Of a DNA stretch of 64,000 nucleotides, positions 17,458-25,223 are shown piece after piece. The notes beneath the pieces were generated by a model. The model was not told the origin of the DNA. It saw only the letters and a list, made by a program, of their open reading frames with translations, and did not search any database. The position numbers were made by a program, and so were the translations under genes. The stretch comes from CALJDF01 sp038121105 (GTDB lineage Bacteria; Pseudomonadota; Alphaproteobacteria; SHVP01): the NCBI GenBank assembly GCA_038121105.1, contig JAYONB010000012.1, positions 1-64,000 on the forward strand, given 5' to 3'. Each line of letters begins with the position of its first letter. Within the stretch, counting starts at the first letter, position 1.

Positions 17458-18660
17458 TTATTCTGCCGCCGCCGACCTGAGCGGATCTGCCGGAGAACGC
17501 TCCATACGGCGCGCCCATTCGGCATACCAGGTGCGCATCATACCGTCGTCTTGGCCTTTGCCGTTTTCTTCCCGCGCAAGAACCTGATAGACGGCGGCGC
17601 CATTTCGAAAACCCGCTTCGCAGGCCTCGGCGGCGAACGCATCCTCGGGCACGTTGCGGCCTAGAGGGCCCCAATATTGGTTGTGGTGCTTCATGCGGGT
17701 GCGACGAACCTCGGGCGAATCGCCTTTGCGACCAAGCCCGCGCCACTCGACCAACATGGTCTTTTCGTCGATCGGCGTGACGACATCGATTCGGATCGCC
17801 GTGCCTCGCGCAAGCAATGCCGCATTCGGCCAAAGATCGACGAAGAAGAAATCGTCGGGCGTCAATCCGGGCAATGCCATGTCCGAATCGCGAGACGCCA
17901 TCCCTTTGTATTTGTCGTATGCCGCCTTGAGTCCGCCACCCATGGTGTGGCCGTTCTTGAAGGCTTTAACGACTCGACTATCCATGCTCGCGGCCGTCAT
18001 CTGGGTGCGACGCAGAAGCACGTGCATCCACTCGTGGTACAGGTCGAGATTGGTTTCCTGCCAAGCCTTCCAGTTCGCATGCAGGACCGATCGGTTGTAG
18101 TGGAAGACTTCGAGCTCGCCCGAACCTAAAGACGCCTCGAAGGGCGCCAGAGCTTCGCCGATATATTCGGTCACCGCCGGCGCTTGGTCATCCAGGTTGA
18201 TAAATACCAACCCAAGGTTCGTCTCGGTGCGGATCTCGAAGAGACCGCAATCGTCTTTGGTCAAACCTGCAGACTGGTAGGCTTCGGGCCGCGGGATATC
18301 GACGCAAGCACCGCGATCGTCATAACTCCAGAGATGATAGAAACAGGTCAAACGCTCGGCGTTGCCGGCCGGTTCGTGAATGATCTTCGCCCCGCGATGG
18401 GAACACACGTTCATGAACGTGCGGATCACCCCGTCCCGACCGCGAATCGCAATCAACGGCATCCCGACATAGTCGAAGGTCCGGAAATCGAAGGGGTTCG
18501 CCAATTCGCTTTCGTGGCAAGCCAAGTGCCAGCAGCGCTCGAAAACGCGTTTCTTTTCGTCGGCGAAGATCGTTGGATCGGTATAAACGGCGCCGCTGAC
18601 GACATGGGTCTCAGGGATTTCAGGCAGCGTCCGCCAGCTTTCCGCGTTCCGTGCAGTCAT
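17458..18660 (-). CDS. Rieske ring-hydroxylating oxygenase, alpha subunit (first copy)
   Basis: A 400-residue alpha subunit with Rieske ligands in CSHRGAKIIHEPAG and CFYHLWSYDDRG, and an iron-site segment WQETNLDLYHEWMHVLL. Both ends resemble the neighbouring alpha gene (VSGAVYTDPTIF against VSGEVYRDAGLF; GQDDGMMRTWYAEW against GQDDLMLRAYYKAW). All metal ligands are present in both copies, so neither looks inactive. It is the first oxygenase gene, 74 bases after the NahD/DsbA-like gene. Confidence 0.9.
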   Translation of the reverse strand: MTARNAESWRTLPEIPETHVVSGAVYTDPTIFADEKKRVFERCWHLACHESELANPFDFRTFDYVGMPLIAIRGRDGVIRTFMNVCSHRGAKIIHEPAGNAERLTCFYHLWSYDDRGACVDIPRPEAYQSAGLTKDDCGLFEIRTETNLGLVFINLDDQAPAVTEYIGEALAPFEASLGSGELEVFHYNRSVLHANWKAWQETNLDLYHEWMHVLLRRTQMTAASMDSRVVKAFKNGHTMGGGLKAAYDKYKGMASRDSDMALPGLTPDDFFFVDLWPNAALLARGTAIRIDVVTPIDEKTMLVEWRGLGRKGDSPEVRRTRMKHHNQYWGPLGRNVPEDAFAAEACEAGFRNGAAVYQVLAREENGKGQDDGMMRTWYAEWARRMERSPADPLRSAAAE

Positions 18661-18734
18661 GGGATCACTCCTTACCGTGTGGGGAAAGCGTAGTGCATGG
18701 GCGGCGGACCGGTCCAGCCCAGGCCGGTAGCCGG

Positions 18735-19382
18735 TTAGGACCGCCGTGCACCCAATTTCTCCAGGCGCCAGGTCACAACGTCCAGACGATCCTGACCAAA
18801 GAAGGCTTCACCTTCGACCGCAAGCGTGGGAACCCCCCAGTGCCCGACATCGGCAAGCCGCCGCTCGTTGGCGGTAATGACCTCGTCGTATTTGGCGGGC
18901 CGGGTCGAGATTTCCCGATCCATTTCGGCTAAGTCGAGACCTGCCTTGGCGACCGCGTCGGCCAGGTGCGACCCTTGATCCCAGCCGACGTCGGCCCCAC
19001 TCCACATCATCGGTGCGACGGTACCGATAAAAGCCATGCCTTTGCCGGTTTCGCCGGCCAAGGCCCCGAGCCGGGACAAACGGTAGATATAGGGCTGGTC
19101 TTGCGTCGGTCGGGGCCGATCGGTTTCGAATACCACGGGATCAGGCTGGGGGCGCGCGAAGGGCACACCTAAGAAATCGGCGGTCCGCTTGGCATCCATC
19201 GCGTTATAGGCGCCGCGCGCCTTGGGCATGGATTCGAAGTAATCGGGATCGCGCACCGCAAGGGGCATTACCACGCGTAGGTGCAACTGGACATCGAACT
19301 CTTCTTGCATTGCCTGAAGACGCTTCAAAGCCAAGTAACAATACGGGCTGCGGAACGACCAGAATAAATCAACCGGGATCAT
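18735..19382 (-). CDS. 2-hydroxychromene-2-carboxylate isomerase (NahD)/DsbA-family protein
   Basis: A 215-residue thioredoxin-fold protein of the kappa-GST/NahD group. SFRSPYCYLALKRLQ near the N-terminus replaces the CxxC of DsbA with the Ser-Pro-Tyr form used by glutathione-dependent isomerases. VGHWGVPTLAVEGEAFFGQD holds the cis-Pro loop, and QDRLDVVTWRLE the C-terminal helix. NahD isomerises the ring-cleaved chromene intermediate in naphthalene breakdown. Its place at the head of a Rieske oxygenase operon fits aromatic catabolism, though the exact isomerisation is unknown. Confidence 0.83.
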   Translation of the reverse strand: MIPVDLFWSFRSPYCYLALKRLQAMQEEFDVQLHLRVVMPLAVRDPDYFESMPKARGAYNAMDAKRTADFLGVPFARPQPDPVVFETDRPRPTQDQPYIYRLSRLGALAGETGKGMAFIGTVAPMMWSGADVGWDQGSHLADAVAKAGLDLAEMDREISTRPAKYDEVITANERRLADVGHWGVPTLAVEGEAFFGQDRLDVVTWRLEKLGARRS

Positions 19383-19473
19383 CGGAATGCCTCGCTGAAA
19401 CGATGGGCCACCCGTTCAGTGTCTGCTATGCCCTAGCCAACGTCCACAATCCCGCCCGCAAAGCGAGTTTTCC

Positions 19474-19923
19474 ATGTTGAACAATATCCTCGTCGCCCAG
19501 GCCGCGATCGCAGGCGCTCTGTTGCCGATCCAAGCCGTCTTGAACGCCGCCGTCGGCCGTAGTCTTGGGCACCCGCTCAGTGCGGCCATGATCAACTTCA
19601 TTGTCGGCCTGATCGGGTTGGCCGCCTTGGCAACGGCGTTGCGGGTCCCCCTGCCGCAACTCGGGAACATTGGCCCCTTGCCTTGGTATTACTGGGTGGG
19701 TGGGGGATTAGCCGGTGCGTTCTTCGTCTTCACGTCATTGTTCGTCGCGCCGCGAATCGGCGTCACGGCGCTCCTCGCCGGTGTCTTGGCTGGGCAACTG
19801 GTGGCGTCGGTGACGATGGACCACTTCGGTCTCTTAGGATTGCAGAGCCAACCGGTCACGCTCGGCCGTGCCGCCGGCATCGCCCTCCTGATTGCTGGTG
19901 TGTTTATGGTGCGCCGCTTCTGA
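19474..19923 (+). CDS. YdcZ/DUF606-type DMT-superfamily membrane protein
   Basis: A 149-residue inner-membrane protein with about five hydrophobic spans. AGALLPIQAVLNAAVGRSLG at the start and a final GIALLIAGVFMVRR are typical of the YdcZ half-size drug/metabolite-transporter family. Such proteins usually act as dimers. It stands alone on the plus strand, divergent from the NahD-like gene and followed by a clear terminator. The substrate is unknown. Confidence 0.82.
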   Translation: MLNNILVAQAAIAGALLPIQAVLNAAVGRSLGHPLSAAMINFIVGLIGLAALATALRVPLPQLGNIGPLPWYYWVGGGLAGAFFVFTSLFVAPRIGVTALLAGVLAGQLVASVTMDHFGLLGLQSQPVTLGRAAGIALLIAGVFMVRRF

Positions 19924-19939
19924 AAGCAGGGCAAAAAAC

Positions 19940-19964
19940 AAGGGCGGCCCTTGGGACCGCCCTT
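19940..19964. terminator. GC-rich hairpin terminator
   Basis: AAGGGCGG (19940-19947) pairs with CCGCCCTT (19957-19964) across a 9-base loop, 16 bases after the YdcZ-type gene. The T-run is weak (TTT), so rho-independent action is probable but not certain. It could also serve the convergent H1-like gene. Confidence 0.65.
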
Positions 19965-20067
19965 TGTCGCAGCCGTGCTGCGATAGCTCAGTTGCTACCG
20001 CGCCGCCGTCCGAACCTGTCATAAACGACAATATCGGAGGGCGCCGCGCGCAGCGTTGTAGATTTAC

Positions 20068-20508
20068 CTAGCTCTTTTTTTTTGCTTTCCGGCGCGCCTT
20101 ACGCTTTGGCGCGGTCGCGGCGGCTTTTCTCTTCGGCGCCTTACGCTTGGCGGCCTTTTTCTTGGCGGCTTTGCGCTTCGGTGCTTTCCGCTTAGCCGCC
20201 TTTTTCGTCGCGGCCTTGCGCTTTGGTGCTTTCCGCTTCGCGGCCTTACGCTTAGGCGCTTTCCGCTTTGCGGCTTTTTTCTTAGCTACTTTTTTCTTAG
20301 CTACTTTTTTCTTAGCGGCCTTCTTTTTGGCGGCCTTCTTCTTTGGGGCCTTCCGCTTAGCTGTCTTTTTGGCTGCCGCTTTCCGAGTTTTCCTCCGTGC
20401 CGCTGGCTTTTTAGCCGCCGGTTTTTTCCGGGCTGCGGTCTTCTTCTTGGCAGCAGGTTTCCGCTTAGCGGATTTCCTTTTAGCTGCCAGGGCTGCGACT
20501 TTCGCCAT
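20068..20508 (-). CDS. histone H1-like Lys/Ala-rich DNA-binding protein
   Basis: A 146-residue protein made almost entirely of KAAKRKAPKR, KKAAKKKVAKK and similar short repeats; no globular domain is visible apart from MAKVAALAA at the start. It resembles the bacterial H1 C-terminal-like proteins (HctB, AlgP, HrlA types) that bind and compact DNA. The gene is built from diverged short repeats, so length may vary between strains. Strand and frame are certain because other frames in the same stretch give only repetitive artefacts. Confidence 0.8.
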   Translation of the reverse strand: MAKVAALAAKRKSAKRKPAAKKKTAARKKPAAKKPAARRKTRKAAAKKTAKRKAPKKKAAKKKAAKKKVAKKKVAKKKAAKRKAPKRKAAKRKAPKRKAATKKAAKRKAPKRKAAKKKAAKRKAPKRKAAATAPKRKARRKAKKKS

Positions 20509-20936
20509 TAGAACCCTCCAATATGGTCCTTAATAAAGACAAGTTTCTTCACACGAGACTGACAAAACTACGTGCAAGTCCGCGGGATCGTACAAAATTT
20601 TCATTTCATAGTCACTGCAAAAAAGAAATCGCGCCAAGGACTCGTTAAGCAGCGGCGCGAGGCGAGTCCTTAACGCCTTAGTCGAGTCATACCGATCCAA
20701 GAAATTCGTAACTTGGAGTCGGCGTTTCATTGTCCGTTCTTGATTGATTCGATTGTCCGCGAACGACTCGGGCGGACGCCAAGACTTGCCGCAACCATCG
20801 GCACGAAGTTGTTCTGTACGGTGTCATTAGTCGCAAGTGGACCGACGATCGGTTTGTCTTTGGCGCGACCGACGTTTCATTCGGCCAAGTTCTTGCAACT
20901 AAAAAGCTGTTAAAAAACAGCGGCTTACACGCAGCG
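20509..20936. other. 428-bp AT-richer gap with one doubtful small ORF
   Basis: This gap between the H1-like gene and the SDR gene is less GC-rich than the surroundings. On the minus strand 20730-20530 there is a 66-codon frame starting MKRRLQVTNFLDRYDSTKAL. It has no good ribosome site, and I do not recognise the product. The segment next to ATG 20508 should hold the promoter of the H1-like gene. I see no repeat or RNA gene here. Confidence 0.35.
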
Positions 20937-21722
20937 CTACGGCGTCAACCCGCCGCCGTTCACATAGAGGACCTGGCCGGTCATGAAGCAAGACGCCGGG
21001 CCTGCGAGGAAGAGAATGGGGCCGACAATGTCTTCCGCGACAGCCAGTCGGCCCAATGGGGTCACATTGATATAGCCGCTGAACTGGGCGTCCCAATCGC
21101 CGTCCTCGGCATCGACACGCCCCGTGCCACCCGCCAGGAATGCGGTTTTCACTGCACCCGGCGCGACGGCATTGGCGCGCACACGTGGAGCATTTTCGAC
21201 CGCAATGCCCTTCGTGAGGGCAATGACACCAGCTTTTGAGGCCGAATAGGGGGCGTAACCGGGGAGCACTCGCACCGCAAGGCCTGAGGCAACGTTCACC
21301 ATCGCGCTGCCCTCTGCCATGTGCGGCAACGCGTATCGACAAATCAGAAACGCCGAACGCAGATTGCCGGACACAATATCGTCCCAGGACGCCGCATCAC
21401 GCTCGGCGACGGGCGTTAAGTCGTCTCGGTACCCCACGAGATTGATCAGCGCATCGATTTCGCCGGCCTCGCGCACGCGCTCGAACGCATCCTGGACCGA
21501 CGCATCGCTGTGCGCGTCAATCGCGACAAAATCCGCCTCGTTCGGCGTGGGGTGGCGATCATGCGAGGCTTTGAGGTCAAGAACGGTCGTTCTCGCGCCT
21601 GTCGCCACGCATGCGTTCACTACCGCACGACCAATGCCGCCGCACCCACCGGCAACGACAACCCGCGCATCGGGTGCCGGGCCCAGTCGGCCGAAATCAA
21701 TCGTTGCAGGGTCTGGGATCAC
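20937..21722 (-). CDS. SDR-family oxidoreductase
   Basis: A 261-residue SDR with an unusual long N-terminal lead before VVVAGGCGGIGRAVV (glycine motif). The acidic residue in TVLDLK points to NAD. INLVGYRDDL replaces the usual NNAG, and the catalytic YSASKAGV is present. It starts within the last codons of the dienelactone hydrolase gene (ATGA overlap) and closes the nitrile hydratase operon, so it may act on a downstream product of the nitrile or amide route. Confidence 0.83.
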   Translation of the reverse strand: MIPDPATIDFGRLGPAPDARVVVAGGCGGIGRAVVNACVATGARTTVLDLKASHDRHPTPNEADFVAIDAHSDASVQDAFERVREAGEIDALINLVGYRDDLTPVAERDAASWDDIVSGNLRSAFLICRYALPHMAEGSAMVNVASGLAVRVLPGYAPYSASKAGVIALTKGIAVENAPRVRANAVAPGAVKTAFLAGGTGRVDAEDGDWDAQFSGYINVTPLGRLAVAEDIVGPILFLAGPASCFMTGQVLYVNGGGLTP

Positions 21723-22432
21723 GGGCTTTCTCCTTGGCGCGTAACGCGGTCGATGAAACCGAACATGGCCGCATGGGCCTGCTCGGTGGTTTTGGCGTCG
21801 TAGACCGGCTGTCCCTCACGCGAGAAGCCATGGTCCGCGCCCGGGTAGTCGTGGCATTCGATATCGCCATCCTTTGGCAGGGCGGCTTTGACACGGGCGA
21901 CAATTTCCGGCGGCGCGTACTTATCGAGACTGGGGAAATGGATTTGGAAGGGTTTGCGAATATTTGCGGCTTCCGAGAGGTGCTGCTCCAGACGCACGCC
22001 GTGAAAGCAAATGTTACCGGCGGCGGGCAACCGCGCGGCGGACAGGAAAGCGAGAAGCCCACCAAGGCAGTAGCCGACCACGACGACCGTCCCGTTGCAT
22101 TGGGGATGCGCGGCAAGCGCCTCGATGCACGACCCGATATCCTCCATCGCAAGGTCGTCATCGAGAGCGTTACGAGTCGCGAAGGCACGCTCCCAATCCT
22201 CGCCCGCGTAATCGAATGACGCGCCGGGGTTGATCCGGTGATAGAGGTCGGGCGCCATCGCCGCGTAACCGCGCGCGTTGAACAACGGCAAGCGGGACCG
22301 GATGAAGTCCGTCATCCCAAAAATCTCGTGGAGAATCAGTACACCCGGCGCCGGCTCTTTCGTTGCGGCGCTAAACAACGCCGACATTTCGGCGCCATCG
22401 CCCACACGGACGCGGACGTCGTCGCTGTCCAC
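21719..22432 (-). CDS. dienelactone hydrolase-family protein
   Basis: A 237-residue alpha/beta hydrolase of the dienelactone hydrolase family. ILHEIFGMTDFIRSRLP contains the conserved acidic residue and HExFG of this group. The nucleophile elbow is GYCLGG, with Cys as in true dienelactone hydrolases, and the catalytic His is in GADHGF. It follows the nitrile hydratase alpha gene by nine bases and overlaps the SDR gene. The physiological substrate (ester, lactone or other) is not known. Confidence 0.85.
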   Translation of the reverse strand: MDSDDVRVRVGDGAEMSALFSAATKEPAPGVLILHEIFGMTDFIRSRLPLFNARGYAAMAPDLYHRINPGASFDYAGEDWERAFATRNALDDDLAMEDIGSCIEALAAHPQCNGTVVVVGYCLGGLLAFLSAARLPAAGNICFHGVRLEQHLSEAANIRKPFQIHFPSLDKYAPPEIVARVKAALPKDGDIECHDYPGADHGFSREGQPVYDAKTTEQAHAAMFGFIDRVTRQGESP

Positions 22433-22441
22433 GGTGGACCC

Positions 22442-23077
22442 CTAGTTGACGGGTGTGTCGGGGAAGGTCACGCCTACCATGCAGTCGCGGGTAACCAGGG
22501 CGGCGAGCTGCTCTTCGGTCATTCCCTCGGTCCCGGCGGGACGTGGCGGCAACACGAGGTAGCGCATGTCGGCGGTCGAATCGACGACCTTGATCTCGAC
22601 CGAATCGTCTAGCTGGGTGCCGAATTCATCCAGCACACCACGGGGATCGATCACCACCCGGCCGCGATATTCCTTGCTTTTGTACCAATCCGGCGGCGGG
22701 CCGAGCAGAACCCGCGGATAGCACGAGCACAACGTACAAACCACGACGTGGTGTAGCGTGTCGGTATTCTCGAGGACGACGAGGTTCGGCGCCGGGCCCA
22801 CGTCATAGCCCAACGCCTCGATGGCAGTTTTTGGATCGGCCAGGAGTTGGGCTTTGAATGCGGGATCGACCCAGGCCCTGGCGACAACCTTGGCGCCGTC
22901 CGCCGGGCTGACACTGTCGGTCTTGTCGACCTGGCGACGAAGATCATCCGCCGAAAAGATGTTCTTCTCGATCAACAACTCGCGGATCGCCTGCTCGAGA
23001 AGGTCGAATTCCGTCGGCGCTTTTCCCTCTTCGATCGGCGCGTGGTCGTCGTGGTCGTGATCGTGGTGATGGGCCAT
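22442..23077 (-). CDS. nitrile hydratase alpha subunit (Co-type), with His/Asp-rich N-terminus
   Basis: A 211-residue metal-binding subunit of a nitrile hydratase/thiocyanate hydrolase-type enzyme. The claw motif VCTLCSC has Cys114, Cys117 and Cys119; Thr after the first Cys marks the cobalt type. YKSKEYRGRVVIDPRGVLDE and MRYLVLPPRPAGTEG follow as in the family. The first 12 residues, MAHHHDHDHDDH, form a metal-binding tail like that of thiocyanate hydrolase gamma subunits. It is the third gene after the two halves of beta. It should hydrate a nitrile to an amide, or act on a related small C-N substrate. Confidence 0.92.
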   Translation of the reverse strand: MAHHHDHDHDDHAPIEEGKAPTEFDLLEQAIRELLIEKNIFSADDLRRQVDKTDSVSPADGAKVVARAWVDPAFKAQLLADPKTAIEALGYDVGPAPNLVVLENTDTLHHVVVCTLCSCYPRVLLGPPPDWYKSKEYRGRVVIDPRGVLDEFGTQLDDSVEIKVVDSTADMRYLVLPPRPAGTEGMTEEQLAALVTRDCMVGVTFPDTPVN

Positions 23078-23086
23078 GAGTCCTCG

Positions 23087-23371
23087 CTAGTCGGCGTCGA
23101 GCCAGTGTTCGTAAATGTCCGCACACACGGTATCGGCAGCGGGTCCGCGGTAGTCGGGCCACACGTCTTTTTGGAGGAACCGCACGAGATAGAGCGGTTT
23201 TTTCGGCAAACCTTCCTTGCCGTAGGCCAATTCTTCCGGATTGCGGAATTCGCCATGAATGGACTCGATAACGCCTGGTTTGCCCCGAAGGAAAAACGGC
23301 GTCCGAATATGTCCCGGCGGGTCGCCTTCTTTGACGAGGACTCGTTGGCCCACCTTGAAGGTCGCATTCAT
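23087..23371 (-). CDS. nitrile hydratase beta subunit, C-terminal half as a separate gene
   Basis: A 94-residue protein equal to the SH3-like C-terminal domain of nitrile hydratase beta: KVGQRVLVKEGDPPGHIRTP, then YLVRFLQKDVWPDY. ATG 23371 lies inside the stop of the beta-N gene (ATGA overlap), with GGCGGC upstream. The longer open frame upstream is a shadow of that gene. In usual two-subunit enzymes this domain is fused to the N-terminal half. Here the two are separate, as in thiocyanate hydrolase and the three-subunit toyocamycin nitrile hydratase. Confidence 0.85.
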   Translation of the reverse strand: MNATFKVGQRVLVKEGDPPGHIRTPFFLRGKPGVIESIHGEFRNPEELAYGKEGLPKKPLYLVRFLQKDVWPDYRGPAADTVCADIYEHWLDAD

Positions 23372-23670
23372 CCTGCCGCCCTCTCTCGTAGCTGGGCCAG
23401 GCGAGTAGCGATTTCGTCCTCGGACAACATGCCTTTTTCGACGATCAAGATGCGAATGGCCGCTAGCCACTTCTGGTAGTAGCTGAACGACATGTAATCC
23501 TTTTCCGGCAGCGACTCGATGGCCCGGCGCAATTCGTCGACGCGAAACCGACGGCCGTCGAGCATCAGCTTGAGAACGGCGTCTACGCGATTGTCCCAAT
23601 CGGTACGGTCGTGATCGCGTTGGTCAATCGGACCGAAGTCCTTCCCGCCCAAATCATGAGGTCCTGGCAT
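23368..23670 (-). CDS. nitrile hydratase beta subunit, N-terminal half as a separate gene
   Basis: A 100-residue protein matching the helical N-terminal domain of nitrile hydratase beta: MPGPHDLGGKDFGPID at the start and YYQKWLAAIRILIVEKGMLS near the end. ATG 23670 is chosen because the family begins with this GPHDLGG motif; the frame runs 12 codons further up without family match. It is the first gene of the operon and overlaps beta-C by four bases. A close paralogue lies 1 kb away at 24409-24714. Confidence 0.85.
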   Translation of the reverse strand: MPGPHDLGGKDFGPIDQRDHDRTDWDNRVDAVLKLMLDGRRFRVDELRRAIESLPEKDYMSFSYYQKWLAAIRILIVEKGMLSEDEIATRLAQLRERAAG

Positions 23671-23786
23671 ACGGTGCATTACAGGGGTTCGCAGCGCAAA
23701 CGTCAATTGTTTGACGCCTTGTCTTTGGCTGCAGCCCCCTGCGGGCTCACATGGTAAAACTTTGAAACCCTAAAGGGGGACTTTGG

Positions 23787-24422
23787 TTGTTTGACATTTC
23801 TCTTGATGCGATCACGGCACTGACAAGCGTCATTCTGATCGACATCGTTCTCGCCGGCGACAATGCGATCGCGGTGGGGATGGCGGCGAACGGACTGCCG
23901 GCGTCGCAGCGCGGCAAAGTAATCCTGGTCGGTATCGCCGCGGCGACCATTTTGCGCATCGGCTTTGCCCTTATTGCCAGCCAGCTGATGGCGATCATCG
24001 GCCTGTTGCTCGCCGGCGGAATATTGCTTCTCTGGGTGTCGTGGAAACTATGGCGTGAGTTGCATGCCAGCGGCCGCGCCGCGGAGCACGAGGGCGAACT
24101 CGTTCTGGAGGGTGCGCCAACGTCCGACGCACCGACCAAGACGTTCGGTCAGGCCACGGTTCAAATAATCGCGGCGGATGTATCGATGTCGCTCGACAAC
24201 GTTCTGGCCGTCGCCGGCGCGGCGCACGAACACCCGCGAATTCTCGCGCTGGGCTTGATTCTCTCGGTGGCCTTGATGGGGGCGGCGGCTGTCGTGATCG
24301 CCAAGCTGCTCGACCGCTTCAGGTGGATCGCCTATGTCGGGCTCATCGTCATTCTTATCGTCGCCGTACGCATGATCTGGGACGGCGGGTTGGATGTCTT
24401 TGCGCACCTCAACGGCGGGTAG
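23787..24422 (+). CDS. TerC-family integral membrane protein (YjbE-like)
   Basis: A 211-residue TerC-type protein with about six to seven membrane spans. IDIVLAGDNAIAVGMA and its repeat AADVSMSLDNVLAVAGAAHE carry the two DN motifs of the family, which has been linked to manganese and other metal export and to tellurium resistance. The start is TTG 23787, with AAAGGGGGA about eight bases upstream. It lies on the opposite strand between the nitrile hydratase operon and the orphan beta-N gene, and its end overlaps the latter's end by 14 bases. A role in supplying or exporting the enzyme's metal is only a guess. Confidence 0.88.
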   Translation: MFDISLDAITALTSVILIDIVLAGDNAIAVGMAANGLPASQRGKVILVGIAAATILRIGFALIASQLMAIIGLLLAGGILLLWVSWKLWRELHASGRAAEHEGELVLEGAPTSDAPTKTFGQATVQIIAADVSMSLDNVLAVAGAAHEHPRILALGLILSVALMGAAAVVIAKLLDRFRWIAYVGLIVILIVAVRMIWDGGLDVFAHLNGG

Positions 24423-24714
24423 GCTGCGCCCGAAGGTCCGCGATGCGTTTCTCGATCTCGGCCTCGCTAAAGAGACCCTTCTCGATCGTCAGCAGATGAA
24501 GTGCAGCGAGCCACTTTTGGTAGAAGGTGAACGATAGATAATCCCGGGGCGGCAGCGACTCGATCGCGCGCCGCACTTCATCGACGGACCAATAACCGCG
24601 ATCTCTTAGCGTGTATTGCATCGCATCGACCCGTTTGTCTCGCAAGCTGCGCACGTGGTCGGCCCGATCAATGGGGCCGAAATCGCGGCCGCCGAGGTCG
24701 TGAGGTCCAGGCAT
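24409..24714 (-). CDS. orphan nitrile hydratase beta N-terminal-domain paralogue
   Basis: A 101-residue protein, by eye about 58 of 100 positions identical to the beta-N gene at 23368-23670. It shares MPGPHDLGG, DFGPID, VRRAIESLPPRDY and YQKWLAALHLL. ATG 24714 gives the family start. It has no adjacent beta-C or alpha gene on its own transcript. The beta-N fold is also that of small nitrile hydratase activator proteins that load the metallated alpha subunit, so it may be a dedicated chaperone or an alternative subunit. It converges with and overlaps the TerC gene. Confidence 0.8.
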   Translation of the reverse strand: MPGPHDLGGRDFGPIDRADHVRSLRDKRVDAMQYTLRDRGYWSVDEVRRAIESLPPRDYLSFTFYQKWLAALHLLTIEKGLFSEAEIEKRIADLRAQPTRR

Positions 24715-24812
24715 AAGGCCATTACAGCGCCGAGCTCTGCCGCAGGTCAAACTCTGGTCGGTTGATGACACCGCCCTGCGCCCCTAGGCTCGACCGAAAC
24801 GGGGAGAAACCG

Positions 24813-25223
24813 ATGCAGGATCCGATATTCCATGTTGCCTTTGCCGTCGACGATCTCTCGACGGCACGCGATTTCTACATCAGCACGCTGGGCTGCAAAG
24901 AGCGCACCGACACCAGCGGCAAGAGCTACGCGGTGATCAATTTTTTCGGCGCGCAGATGGTCTTGATAGAAGCACCCGATGAGGTTGAACCGAGCAAGGC
25001 CGATCCGTCCGTGGAGCCCTACAAGCACTTCGGGCTGATCATGGATTGGGAAGACTGGAACGACTTGGCGGACGAACTGCGCGCCAAGAACGTCGACTTT
25101 CGAATCAAGCCGAACGTCAAGGATCACCCGGATATCGGGACCGTGGGCAATATGTTCGTCGCCGACCCAGCTGGTAACTATCTCGAGTTCAAGTCCTACA
25201 AAGATAAGACCAAAATTCTTTAG
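24813..25223 (+). CDS. VOC-family (glyoxalase/dioxygenase-like) protein
   Basis: A 136-residue vicinal-oxygen-chelate protein. ATG 24813 follows GGGGAGAAACC; earlier in-frame ATGs lack family match. Paired beta-alpha-beta-beta-beta units are visible: FHVAFAVDDLSTARDFYISTLGCKE and, in the second half, FGLIMDWEDWNDLADELR, ending FVADPAGNYLEFKSYKD. Possible metal ligands are His7, His72 and the Glu of NYLEFK. The reaction is not assignable. It overlaps the end of the convergent methyltransferase gene by four bases. Confidence 0.82.
   Translation: MQDPIFHVAFAVDDLSTARDFYISTLGCKERTDTSGKSYAVINFFGAQMVLIEAPDEVEPSKADPSVEPYKHFGLIMDWEDWNDLADELRAKNVDFRIKPNVKDHPDIGTVGNMFVADPAGNYLEFKSYKDKTKIL

Noticed and set aside
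20530..20730. 66-codon minus-strand frame as a gene.
   Set aside because: No ribosome site and no recognisable family; mentioned only within the gap description.
22442..23670. Calling the cluster thiocyanate hydrolase.
   Set aside because: Alpha resembles the gamma subunit of that enzyme in its tail, but beta-N keeps the classical GPHDLGG nitrile hydratase start. Left as nitrile hydratase-type.
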